Assembly (NCBI GenBank): GCA_036877525.1
Contig: JAZGTH010000040.1
Span: 3,734,001-3,798,000, forward strand
Reading direction: 5' to 3'
Length of the DNA: 64,000 bases
DNA from: Chromobotia macracanthus
Lineage: Eukaryota; Chordata; Actinopteri; Cypriniformes; Botiidae
The translations under genes and the position numbers were made by a program. Of this stretch, positions 45,350-57,499 are shown piece after piece (positions within the stretch are counted from its first letter, which is position 1; each line of letters begins with the position of its first letter). Below the pieces are notes generated by a model. The model was given only the letters and a program-made list of their open reading frames with translations. It was not told the origin of the DNA and did no database searches.

Positions 45350-47887
45350 ATGGATTGTCATATCGTAAGTCCTGCACATTGCGATCGATTATTATTTGTT
45401 TCAGATAATAAACGCGCGTTTTATCATTGCTTTGTCTTTATTAACGACGATGGGCGCCCAGCGAAGCATCCTTCAACTTTATCGAGGTTTGGTTATTTGC
45501 TTAGGAAAGAAAACACTTCAAAACGCTTGATTTTATTTTAAAACTTTATTTAGCGAACGTCGACGGTAACTTTAGTGTATTAGTGTATTTAAGAACGGTA
45601 TTCCGTACTTCCTTGGGAGTCTTTATGCGCAATTTATGTGACACCATGTAAGTGTATGAGTATGCATAAAAGTATGCTTTAAAAACTGTTCATGCATCGT
45701 GTTATGTGTGTGTTGGTCGTTATGCAAAGTTTAGTCTTGGATTGGGAAACTGACAGATACTAGAATAGCTGTAAATTATGTCATTTCAAAGGACATGTTG
45801 TAGACATTGGTGAGACTTACCATTGTTGGGAAATTTAACATGTTCATTTATAAAGGAATTGTGAAACGCCTTTGCCTGTGACCACAAGATATGAGCCTGC
45901 TGGCAAAATGCTTGGTTGATTTAAAAAGAGGCTAAATCTTGGTTTAAAAGTGGGTGGACACGCTCCTACCAGGGTTTTACAATAGACCTGTGCTCATCAC
46001 TCTCACACAAGATGTTAAATAGACTGCAAACCAACCTCTGCTGAGACATTTACATTGCTGATCTGCGTGTGGTGGGAGAATGCATGTGGTTTCACAGCTT
46101 AAGACAAATAACATCACTTCCCACCTCACAGTTTTGATGGTAAAACAACTGTATTGTGACATGCTTCACGCTGGAAGACAGACGTTCTTTGTAATATTTC
46201 GTTTTCTTTAGGTTACGGTAATACGTTTTCTTAACAGAGAAGAGGAGTATTCAGTGGAGTTACTAAAGTGATTGTAGATGTAATGCGCATGCTTGTTTGC
46301 AGATGAAGCAGATCGTATGAAAGAAAGCAGAAAGATATGGATTCATATACATACAATGGGATTTAGGCGGACAGAAGATCCATCAAGCTTAATCCATCAC
46401 GGTGGATAGTCAGAATAAATGTTTAAACAAGAACAGAATAAATGCGCAGTGTACCCAGTGTCAGTTTTACTGGAAAAAATAAATTTATTGTTAATGCCAT
46501 CTGACAGGAGGAATGCAGCCAACCACAGGAGGAAGAGGACATTATGGACATCCCGTTGGATGACCCAGAAGCCAATAAGGCAGCTGCCAAAATCCAGGCA
46601 GGCTTTCGTGGTCATATGACCCGGAAGAAGTTGAAACCTGGTGAAAAGCCCGGTGAGGAGGTGAGCAGCAGCGGTGAGGCCCTCAACGGCAGCCAAGGGG
46701 ACACAGGTCAGTTTCTGTCCTCTTAGTCAGAGTGAATACAAGAACTATATTGTGTTCCCACTTAGTGCAGATGTTGCCAACTATCTAGATCCAACTTAGT
46801 CTGGCAGCACATTAAGAAACAGCCCTCACAGATACTTGCAGAACTTGGCTCTGAGATTTGTAAACAACAGGCTCGATACGAACGTACAAACTTTAAGAAG
46901 AGATCAAAAATGTGTTATTTCCCTTTGTTTTCTTCTCTACTGTGTTCCAGAGTTCTAGACTTTAAAAATATACAAACTTAGTATTGCGTCCTTCACAGCA
47001 GATGAGCCACTTACTGTTTAAAAAACTGTCAAATCAATGATGTAACAAAATGAAAATGATTCATTATCAAAGTTTAATGAGTCACATCTTCATAGTTGTA
47101 TTAAGACAGGCTTGAGCATGCTGTTTAATTGTTCTGGTGCTTTGGCATAATTGTTTTCTTAATTAAGTCTTTATTAATGAACACATCATTTTCCTTGATT
47201 ATAAAAAGATGGCACTTTTATTAAAAGATGGATATTCATAGATTATAGAAAGAGAACAATTTGTCCATAGAGTTACTCCATATTCCTCTCAAATACACCA
47301 CACCGAGCTCATCTCACAGTTTGTTGAGATATAAATCTTTCAAATCTAATTTCTGTGAGACTAAGACTTAGTATTAAAGCTTTTCACAGATTTATACCTT
47401 CTTCAGTTTTCTCTCAGGTAAACAGTTCCGCACAAAATTGCATCATATTTTAGAGATCTTAGGTATCTCCCCCAACTCTCCGGTTGTTCACAAACAGTTG
47501 AGGTGTGCTGAGATTCTGCTTTATAGCAACAAATGAAAAACACACCCATAACAATAATGTTCTCAAACCAGAGCTCCTGTTCTTCCTGTTCCTTTTCTGA
47601 ACTACCTTTATTGCTATCCTCTGATAAATCTGAAGGAGGACCCGAGCAGATCTGGTTGTTCAATGTGGAAATTGGGGCAAGATGGGAAAATGAAGGTGTC
47701 CTTCCAAAACCTCCAGCCAGGCCCAAATATCTCTCCTTCAGCTGTGCTGCTCTACTCTACCCCACCCCTTTGCTCAATTTAGGCCTTTTCTGAGCAACAC
47801 CAACCCAGTTCTCAGTTGCTAAGCATTTTATGTATGGAAGTTCTATTTTTATCTTCAGGTGCATCTGCATCACTGAAACGAGGCTAG
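45350..47887 (+). CDS. nrgn: Neurogranin
   Basis: Three coding exons, 45350-45364, 46508-46706 and 47859-47887, join in frame to give 80 residues (human neurogranin has 78). The start is MDCHI, then EECSQP and an acidic stretch, then DIMDIPLDDPEANKAAAK and the IQ motif KIQAGFRGHMTRKK, which in this family binds calcium-free calmodulin. Exon 3 adds only ASASLKRG. The N-terminal cysteines are candidates for lipidation or oxidation, as in mammals. The serine that PKC phosphorylates in mammalian neurogranin (KIQASFRGH) is glycine here. Reading on past the exon 2 donor gives a shorter alternative end, but the downstream acceptor and frame support three exons. Fish often keep two nrgn paralogues; I cannot say which this is. 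Confidence 0.93.
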
Positions 47888-47916
47888 AATAGTGTGCTCT
47901 GTTTTACTTGGACAAA

Positions 47917-47922
47917 AATAAA
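47917..47922 (+). terminator. Candidate polyadenylation signal of nrgn (proximal)
   Basis: AATAAA lies 30 bases after the nrgn stop codon. This is very close, so a second AATAAA at 49016-49021, followed by GT-rich sequence, may be the main site. Confidence 0.4.
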
Positions 47923-49015
47923 TAGGTAAGACTAGGATCAACCCAAATTCTAGTGATATAAATCACTAAGTAATGCTTTCATCTCATATGTCTTCCCGAA
48001 ACCATGCCAGACGTTCTTTCTGACACATCATCACACCTCCTATATGTTACATCATCACCCAGTCAGTTCGTAGAGTGTTATTTTGAATCTGTTGCTGATT
48101 CACTGAAAGTGTCACGACCTGAAAATCTTATTTGTTTTGAAAGGAGGAACAGATGGAATAGAAACAGACACCACATCTGGACCTGAGCAGTGAGGACCTT
48201 CTCAGTGCGGACAGCAGGGTGGCTTACGGGACGCTTTCTAAAGAGGGACTTTTTGTGTCGAAAAATTATTAAATTAAGCTGGATTTCTCATCTGATGTGT
48301 GAACTCTTTATCTCTATTCTGCTTATTATTATCCAGTCTGCGTGAATATTTGCTCCAGCATGCTTCAGTATCCCACAGACAGGCGTCTGTGTACTTTCTG
48401 ATAATGTTTTATTCAGATATTTGTTTGAGTTGGAAACTGAATGCCGTAGAGTTTAACAAACTCTTCTTTAATCAGACAGTCAGAAAAATCCATTACGGTT
48501 GACTTTTGTTTTTGATATTGCTTGATAGATTTCTTTGCTGTGGTGTATCTGATTACTCTGATAATAACATGTAGCCACTCTCACTATAAGATCTGTAATT
48601 CGTTATTGGTCATGATGTAGAATGTTATCAGTTGTTTATAATTATTTATAATCGTGTTGGATGATTTGTTTGGTTTGCTTTTTGTAATATGTTAGTTGAT
48701 TCTTATCAATCTGTTAAACAGATAAAAAAATCAGAGCTTCCAGCACAGTACTGTATATGGCATGGCAAGATTGAATCTATTTATTTTCAGTTTCTTATTT
48801 TGCCTTTGATAACATTTATTATCCTTATTTGTTGTTATTATAAGTCTTTTAAGGTTATGCATATCATTTGAAGTATAGAGTAAAATGATTAAGTTTTTTG
48901 AGTTGTAGTTTTTTTTTGACTGATTTAAAGACTAAATGTAAAGCTTAATGAGTGATGGTGAAGATAACCTTGCATGGTAACATCAGCATCAATAAGCTCT
49001 GTATGTTGAAAAGTG

Positions 49016-49021
49016 AATAAA
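49016..49021 (+). terminator. Candidate polyadenylation signal of nrgn (distal)
   Basis: AATAAA is followed within 20 bases by TGTGTTTGCTGCTGTTG, a GT-rich downstream element. It would give a 3' UTR of about 1.1 kb. Confidence 0.4.
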
Positions 49022-52000
49022 TGCTCAGAAATGTGTTTGCTGCTGTTGAAAATGGTTTCATGCTGTTGGGGGGTGATCGTTAGTCTTTGAAGACCTTATA
49101 TAAACTGTCTGCACTCCTAAAGCTATGGCAAATAAACAGTTATATATATGCACCACAAACTGAAAGATTAACCTACACAGCAGTCTCATTAGACCTCCAC
49201 ATGCAGCTCACAGCTGGAAGGCTGTACTAATGAGACACGGCCAGCCATTTATCAAGGTCATATTGCAACATGGCACTTCTCTATATTGACTATTGCCTGT
49301 AAAATACTGCATTTATGCCTGTAATAGCATCAGCTGGTATTGCATTTTGTTGAATATTCTTTTGCAGTGCATACATCCTCTGATAAATGTGCTTTTGGTA
49401 GGGTTAAGATGAGAAGCAATATTAAAAAAAATATTGTTTAAGAGCATAACTTATGTGTCTAACAATGAATCACTATAGTACAGGAGGCTGTGAATACAGT
49501 CTTGGCAGCCTCATTATTTTAAATGTAAGGCATTCTTCTGGTGTAAGATATAGCACGTCATGTATACAATTACAGAATGTTACAATATTTTATGCATGCT
49601 ATTTTGTGTCATTGTTTTTTTTTTACCATGATTGATATGCTGTACTGACCAATCAACATGGAGCACTGGTACAATGCATATTTATAATAATTTCTAAATG
49701 GAAAAAATAAATTCTATGGACATAGAAACATAAACAACAATACTAAGTTCACTTTTAATAATAAAATGTTTGATGCCAGTAATACATGATGCAGTAATAC
49801 ATAATAAATCTTTTTAATTAGTGATTAAACACATATGGCACTCTGCTAGTAATATTTTTTGTTTCAGTTACGTTGCTGACATACTGTGAATACTCATCAC
49901 AACACAATGAGCTTCCCTGAATCATCTTTAAACAAACTGGAGTGAAGCATTCATAAATTAACAATATTTAAAGCGAGTGATTTTATTTAAAAACTGATTT
50001 ATGTCAGCAAATCTTCATTAAGTTGATTTACTTAAACCTGATACGGCTTTCAATCCATTTTCGTGCTGACATTTCTAAAGTTATTAAGGCATGAGGAAAG
50101 AACAGAAAACAGTACACGATGTCCTCAACACAGAAGCAACAAAGACCTGACACAATTGTCATTTTACTGCTTGTCTTGCCTTCCTCCCCGGGTGAGAAAG
50201 GAGCGTTGGATCAGCAGTCGCCCACGTCTCCTCCTCCACACACAGGGCTAGCTTTAGGAGGCTCCAGTTTAACCTCCTCAGAATGAATTCTGTCACTGGC
50301 TGCAGAACTTACAGCCTCCCAAAGGCATTTTTACAGGTTGCCTATGGCAACACAAAGTGCCATAAGACGGCTCTCTTCCAGACTGCTGTTGTGTGCCCCG
50401 TGCTCCCTGCCCCCTACAGACTACTGCTGACAATGCAGTTTTGCCATCTGATGGCTGGCATATTTATAACACAGGAGCTGTAACAGCCAATGAATGGTCG
50501 CGTTACACCGGAAATGTGTTTTTTAACAAAATTGTTGACAGTAGAATGAACTTGCACTGGCAGTGACAGGTAGTCACTGTGACTGGTAGTATTATGATTA
50601 ATAATAGTATAGACATCTATAGATATGAATTTAATAAGATGTTGCCCCTTTTAAACTGTACAGTTTGTGCACTTCTTATCATTTACAACTCCTCACGTTA
50701 AAAAAAAATCACCTCTTGTTTAAAATCTAATGACATTTCTATAGAACATTTAGCAGAATGTGCATGCAGCTCTTTTCCATACAATGACAGTATATAATGC
50801 CCAGAGTCTGTGAAGCTCCAATAAAGACAAATCACTATAAAATATTCTAGTTCTATATCAAGTCTTCTAAAGCCATCACATTGTGTGGGAAAAGGTTTAG
50901 TTTGAAGACAGTCCCTGACATTAGCATTGCACTCTTTGAAGAGGTCATCGCTGTGCAGGTTTATGAATAAACCACTGCTACTCACCAATAAACATGAAGG
51001 ACCAGAACTATCTGCTGTATAATTAAAATCACTTCATTCTGTCATATTTCACAGGACCTCAAGGTCAGGGCATATGCACCATAGCTGGTTTCAAGAGGAT
51101 ATTGCCCAGTGAAGATGTGTATGAAGCTCTTTCATGTTTTCAATGCACTGTTGACCTGAGATGGTCACACTCCACTTGACAAAGATCTTCAGAAGATGAG
51201 AGGGTTCAGGAGGACTTTTATCCTCCAGAGGACAAAAGTCAATTGCAAGCTCTTTGTGAGTCTGTGTTTTAGAGCTCCACTGAGGCTTTGATCAGTCAAA
51301 ACCCAGAGAAGACCCCTGAAGACAACAGGCTGTATGTTCAGTGAAATCCTCAGTTTTTACTGAAAGCTTTTCCTTTCACTGCCATTTTGCATAAATAATT
51401 TCCTATTTTAACTTAGTGGAAAGCAAAATAGTTCATTTTATAGTCTGACATAGTACAAACTGCAAAGTCTGTTTGTTTGGCTTCTTGGGTCAGAATATAT
51501 AAAGTGATATGCATTTGGTTGATTATAATTCATTGTTTTTATTGTGCTGAATTATTTATTGGTACTTGTTATAGCAAGCACCGCTATTAATACACTATTG
51601 TTCACATTTAGGGTTAGTGACCCACAAACTGTGAAGCAAAAACACAACTTTTTGGTACAATCATAGAACATATTTCCTGAATGTTTATCTATGGACAGCT
51701 GAGGGAAAAATGTCCAGTCAAATGACCACAGTGGCACTGACCTTATAAAACCCATGCAGGACAGTGACATCAGCTGCCAGACAGACATGTGATGGCTAGG
51801 GTACAATTCCAAGCATAATATTTAATTATTTATTTGTTTTCTGCATCTTTGCAGAAAGAGGTTAAATAATGCCAAGTTAAAAATAAGAAGTTAGGGTTAA
51901 AACAATAAAATTAATACATTTTAAGAGCAAACTAAGTGTCCGCATACTTTTGGTGCCACAGTATCCACAGGCCCGGTATGGGGTATCCCTTTAACAGCTG

Positions 52001-52919
52001 CTTAAAACATGAACAACTTGGACAAAGCGGTTTTCACTAAAGATTGATGCCTTAGCAACATGTAAGGCTGCCTTTTTTCATCTCCAATGGCCTGGTGGAG
52101 TGAAGATTTATGGGGCTTTTAAATTACTGTGTTCTAAATGTGGGAGAGCCATGTGGGAGGGCCTGGCTAGACTGAGGTACGTGGGAATATGTAGGGGCAG
52201 AGAGAGCATGTGTATTCAGTGTGAGCACATGTACATGTACTATTATACATACTTCATGAATGTGGACCTTCATTACCGTTATGCATCTCTTCACTGATGA
52301 GCAATTTTTGGACTTTGTTGTTGTTTTCTTCTATTTTTGCATGACAGCTACAACATTAAAGTGTGCTACATCAATTGTGGGAGTAATATGTGACTTGAAT
52401 ATGCTATATTTGAAAGTGCTGTGGAAAGTGACAGCTCACATGTTCAGATCTGTCATGTGTAGGGATGAACATCAATTTCGATCTATACTGTTACTGTTAC
52501 TGTACTGTAAACAACTGTCCCATGTGTGTTATTTGAGATCTAAACATTGATACTTAAATGACACAAAACTGAGAACTCAGTAAAATCTCCTGAGCTAGAA
52601 TGTCTGACACTTCACACTGTCTCATCCCAGTGACTGTACTGAGAGGACAAACACACATGCACAATGCACAAACACAAAGAGGGCCAGAAAATAGATAATC
52701 ACTGTGGAGAACCTTATAAAGCGAGCAAAGCATGCAAACACACACACACACACATACAGGGTCACACACAGAGCTGTTGTTTACGCTCAGATCCTGAGAT
52801 CGGGGTTAGGAGCAGGCAGTGTCCCATCTGGCAGGAAGAATTCTGCTTTTTCATGGACGTAATTGGAGTGGACAAATCATGCTGATTGTGTGGGAGAGAA
52901 ACATAGTGCCGCTTCCAAG
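49022..52919. other. Intergenic region between nrgn and hepacam
   Basis: Mostly A/T-rich unique-looking sequence without convincing exons on either strand. A short CA microsatellite lies at about 52737-52754. The last few hundred bases should include the hepacam promoter and 5' UTR; no TATA box is evident. Confidence 0.5.
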
Positions 52920-55900
52920 ATGAAGGCAGTGCGGGAGGCATCATCCAAGAAGACAGTCGTTCCTCCACTGTTTCTTGTTCTGTGCTTTATCATCTTATGC
53001 TTGGCAGGTAAGACAACATGAGAGAACTTTTCTGCTGTGTGTGTCGAGAGGGAAGAGCAGTGTGGGAAAAGTTTTTAAAGGGAAAGAAAGTGTTGTGCTG
53101 TTTCAAACGTGTTGCACTTGTGAGTGTCAGGATGACATGTATCACAAATAGAGCAATCAGTCAAATACAGGAATTACCAGCAAAAGACATTCACTGGAAT
53201 GAAATATGAAAACTAAATGCTGGTGATGTTTATTAGGAAGCAATGTCCTATAAGAAAAATACTGACTCATCATATAAGGATGAGGTATCCTAATAATGAA
53301 AAGTTTAGGGACCAGGGGCTGTCAAGCTTCGTAAAGCACTATTAAAGCATCCAGAAAGTAGCTGTGCAATATTTTCCAAGTCCTCTAAAGTCATGTGGTA
53401 TTTTTATATGAGTAACAAAATGGAAATGTAGGTCATTAATGAACTACTATGTTTTATAAATACTTGCCATTATTTAATGGTATGGAAGTGCAGCCTATAC
53501 AATCTGCTGTAAATAACTCATTTTGTGCTCCACAGAAGACATTACATTAACAAAAATTAATTACATTAATTAACAATTTTTAATGAAATATTCTATTAGA
53601 AGACAAATAGAATGATTATAGAATTATCAATTATATGAACTCAAAAAATCACCAGTCTGTGCCGATATATATATATATATAAGATATACATATACCTGAT
53701 ATAGCCAAACTAAAGTCAAGTCTTTCTACCACTGTTGTTGTATGGTAGGCTCAGATTATCAGAATCACTGGGCCCCACTGTCTACATCCCCCCCATCTAT
53801 AAAAAAGCATGTCTCTAGTACAGCTGCACAGCTCCTCCTGATTGGAGGAGAGCAGGCTTACAATCCAGGCCTTTGTTAGCTGATCTTGGCACAACTTTCA
53901 GCACTGAGAATTGTTGCCACAGCGATTGAGCCATGCCACGCTGACTCGCACTGTCTTGGCAAATTGGGCAAAGACATGTTGACTCACTCAGGGGCCATCA
54001 AGAGAAATAAGCAGAATTCAGAGCAGGTAACTCACTGCGGCCCACAGTATTTTGTGTTAGAAAATCATAGATAATATAATACAATTAGTGAGGTTTATGC
54101 TTAAACTAAGCAAAAAAAAAAGATTTTATTAATAAATATAAAACCTTTGAGCAGAATGCATTTTCTAAATATAACATAAGATTTGAGGTTTAGCCATTTT
54201 TTTTGAAGAATGTTGTTTGCATTTCTATTTGTACTTTGTTTGCAATATCTATTTAATTTATTTAAACCTCATTATTTATTTTAATTTTTATTTTCTAACA
54301 TCAATTTAAAAAACAATTAAGAATGCCACCATATGCACGGAATTTTCCATGTCTTGAGGTTTATACAGAGGAATGTGCACAGTTTGATACTGCCATTAAA
54401 ATGTTGTCAGTTGTTTGATAATAATGCTGAGAACATTATTGTAGGTGGAGTAAACATCAGCAGTCCGTCTCCTATAGTGCGAGGTACACTCGGAGGCTCC
54501 GCCCTGCTCTCCGTCACCTACACCAGCACCAGCTCTGACCAGCCCGTTATAAAGTGGCAGCTGAAGAGGGACAAGCCCATCACTGTGGTCCAGTCCATTG
54601 GTACAGACATCATTGGAAATCTGAGGCCTGAGTATCGCGGCAGAATCCTTCTGTTTGAGAACGGATCTCTACTGCTCAATCAGCTGCAGCTGTCTGATGA
54701 GGGAGCTTATGAAGTGGAGATCTCCATCACTGATGATACCTTCACTGGAGAGAAATATGTCAACCTTACTGTGGATGGTAAGAAGGACATGCTGGATTTG
54801 TTTCGAGACACTTTTAAAAACACTTTCAACATATTTAATAGTGACTTAGTGTTTAAAGATTTCTATTAATGTGATAATGTGTCACATCTATTGTTTTGAC
54901 AAATTATTTACTGTAAAGTGAAAAATGTTGATTCAAATGCTGATGTATTAAATGTGAACACTAAATGTAAAGTCCCTTTGAATCAAAGCAATGCATGATT
55001 AGGAATGCAAATAATTGCAAATGTATTTAATTCTCAGTGTACCATCTGTTCTCATGTTTATCACAGTTCCAGTGTCCAGACCTTATGTGCATATGGTGGC
55101 CTCATCCGTGCTGGAGTTGACTGAATTCTTCACACTCAACTGTACTCACAACAGCGGCACTAAACCAACCTACAGCTGGCTGAAAGGTGGGAAGTCTTTA
55201 ACCAATGACTCGCGTCTGCTCCTGTCACATGACCAGAAGGTCCTGACCATCACCCGTGTTGTAATGTCAGATGATGACATCTACAGCTGCAGGGTGGAGA
55301 ACCCCATCAGCAGTATGAAGAGCATTCCTGTCAAACTCACTGTCTACAGTAGGTGATGTGATTCCACTTTCACTCATGAACATAATAAGGAATAAGAAAT
55401 TAGTGTCAGCTATAGAATGAGAAACCAAGCCATCTGGATGACATCACATAATCTGACATGAACCATTTTGACAGGTTATTGCTTTCAATAAAAACCAATA
55501 ACTTCTTTGTTGTCTTCTTTAACAAAGAAGTTTAGGGTTCTGAAACTTACAATGACCTCTTATATGTCAAAAGATTAAGGAAAATGTGATTTCTCTCCTG
55601 ACACCTTTAAAGGAATAGTCACCCACACAGAATGTATTGTTTTCAATCTTAATGCAGCTCTTTTTATACAACAATAGTTTATATAAACTACAGTTATAGA
55701 CAACAGCACAGATTTTTGGAGCAATATATTGACTGAATGTTAATTTATGTGATTTTTTTCCTTTAATCCTGGCCGGCTGTGAGTGTTTATATAAGGCCTG
55801 TGAGGGGAGAGTGTTTATTAACAAGGTTTTGCTCCAGTGGAGCTCAGCTGACTAATCCTCTGCTACATCTACTGCTTCACCTCCACAGTTCAGCCCAGCA

Positions 55901-57456
55901 GGATTCAGCATTCCATCTCTATAATCTACCCTTTAAAAAGCCCTCCAGGTTGCCACATTAATTCATACACTTTGTATTCCTGGCAATCTGTGGGTCCAAT
56001 CTTCCATATAAGGTCTCCAGAGCCCAGTTGTTTTCTCTCTCGAGAGAATTTGTAATGTACTATGATGTCAACCTTTTATCAGCCTTTATTTCTCCGTTTT
56101 AAATTTTGTAGGACGGAGCTCCCTTTATATCATTCTCGCCACTGGAGGCATTTTCTTGCTCATCACCTTGGTGACTGTGTGTGCCTGCTGGAAACCTTCT
56201 AAAAAGTACCACTTTTATTGTCCTTATACATTTTCTTTGATTGATTTAAAGCAAGCAGCTGTTTCTGGGCTTCCAATGTTAGGAGGTTAAAGTTCCACAA
56301 ATCAGATGAAAACAAAGACGAAGACAAGCCAAAGTAAACAAAAAATTGAGAAACAACTCTTCTTTTGTTCAGTTTGGGCTTCTGCAGTTGCATTTTTTGC
56401 TTTTGATTACAGTCAGCATTTGCTAACATGAATCTGTCTTCTGTCTACAGAAGAAGACAAGAGCTTGCCAGAGAAAGCAGACAAAATAAATCTGACCAGA
56501 GCAATGGTAATCATGAAGGTAATGTTATATGCAGTATTATAATATTTGTCCCCAATTTAAAATTAATTTGTCCCCAATTAAAAAAGTTCACATATTAATA
56601 AATTAAAACAAATGAAATGAAACAAATGGAAAAAATATGGCTAGTTGTATTAGTATTAGTTGTTTAACATATGAGCCATACTGTTGAATTCTTGTTATTA
56701 AATATTTTTATTCACTGAATAAATTAAGCCAACTGCAGTAGGGCATTTCTGCAATGGCATTGGTGAATAAAAACCTTCTTGCATGCTGATATATTTTTGT
56801 ATATTCATGACTATGTGTCCGTGTAATCCAAAAAAACCATAGCCATACTGGCTAGCCTATCATAAGAGCAAACACAAATTCTGAGTGCACCTTTCAGATT
56901 TCATTATTCAATTTCATCGTACATAAAATATTTGCATTCCCTTTCATTAAACCTTGAATACTCTCTTTATAGTAGCTGATATTGTTCCTGCTAGAAATGA
57001 TCACAATCGTCGAAACCCAGGACTGTATGTTCTCAAAGAAACTGTGAGAAGTTATTATTATTATTATTATGCTGTTGATCCACTGCTGTCGACAATATGA
57101 AGGACAAATTCAGCTCTTTTGTGTTGCAGGATCTCCATGAGGGAGCAGACGAGGAGTCTTCTTGTAATTATATCAACCCTGTTGACCCCCTCAGGCCACC
57201 GTGTTATCCCAGCATGCCTCCCTCTTCTGCACATCCTTCAGATGCTTACATGCATTCAGAAAGAAGATACCCCCTCACTCCTCTGCCCTCTCCAACATCA
57301 ACCCCTCATCCAACTCTAACTCCTCCTCTCTCCAGTCCCCCACACCTTGGGACCTTAACACACAAGCCCCGCCCTCCACGATTAAGCCCCTCCCCTCCAC
57401 ATATGGAAGAGCTTCCGGTTGAACAGTTTACCACGATGAGCAGGATGGAGAGATGA
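52920..57456 (+). CDS. hepacam: Hepatic and glial cell adhesion molecule (GlialCAM)
   Basis: Seven exons with matching phases: 52920-53007, 54445-54777, 55067-55348, 56112-56205, 56451-56518, 56973-57043 and 57130-57456. They give 420 residues (human 416). Exon 1 encodes a signal peptide (PPLFLVLCFIILCLAG). Exon 2 is the V-type Ig domain with the family signature KWQLKRDKPITVVQSIGTD and DDTFTGEK. It lacks the usual Ig cysteine pair, as human HEPACAM does. Exon 3 is the C2 Ig domain with its cysteines in LNCTHNSGTKP and YSCRVENP. Exon 4 holds the transmembrane helix (SLYIILATGGIFLLITLVTV) and CACWKPSK. The proline-rich tail contains RRNPGLYVLKE and SERRYP. In mammals the protein localises MLC1 and the chloride channel ClC-2 at astrocyte junctions. 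Several N-glycosylation sites are visible (NIS, NGS, NLT, NCT, NDS). Confidence 0.95.
53660..53684. repeat. TA microsatellite in a hepacam intron
   Basis: A short run of TA dinucleotides in the first hepacam intron. Confidence 0.7.
55608..55760. repeat. Dispersed repeat fragment in a hepacam intron
   Basis: It begins AAAGGAATAGTCACCCACAC, the end sequence of the family at 62471. It also contains TGCAGCTCTTTTTATACAAC and AGATTTTTGGAGCAATATAT, with no coding potential. Confidence 0.4.
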
Positions 57457-57493
57457 ATGACGTATGAGGAGTGTATGAAAATGTCTTATTTTG

Positions 57494-57499
57494 AATAAA
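57494..57499 (+). terminator. Polyadenylation signal of hepacam
   Basis: AATAAA lies 38 bases after the hepacam stop codon. It is the first such signal and the only one close by. Confidence 0.55.

Noticed and set aside
54333..54444. Extension of the hepacam Ig exon upstream to an ATG at 54333
   Set aside because: The consensus acceptor at 54441-54444 joins the signal-peptide exon in exact phase, and the upstream sequence has no similarity to the family.
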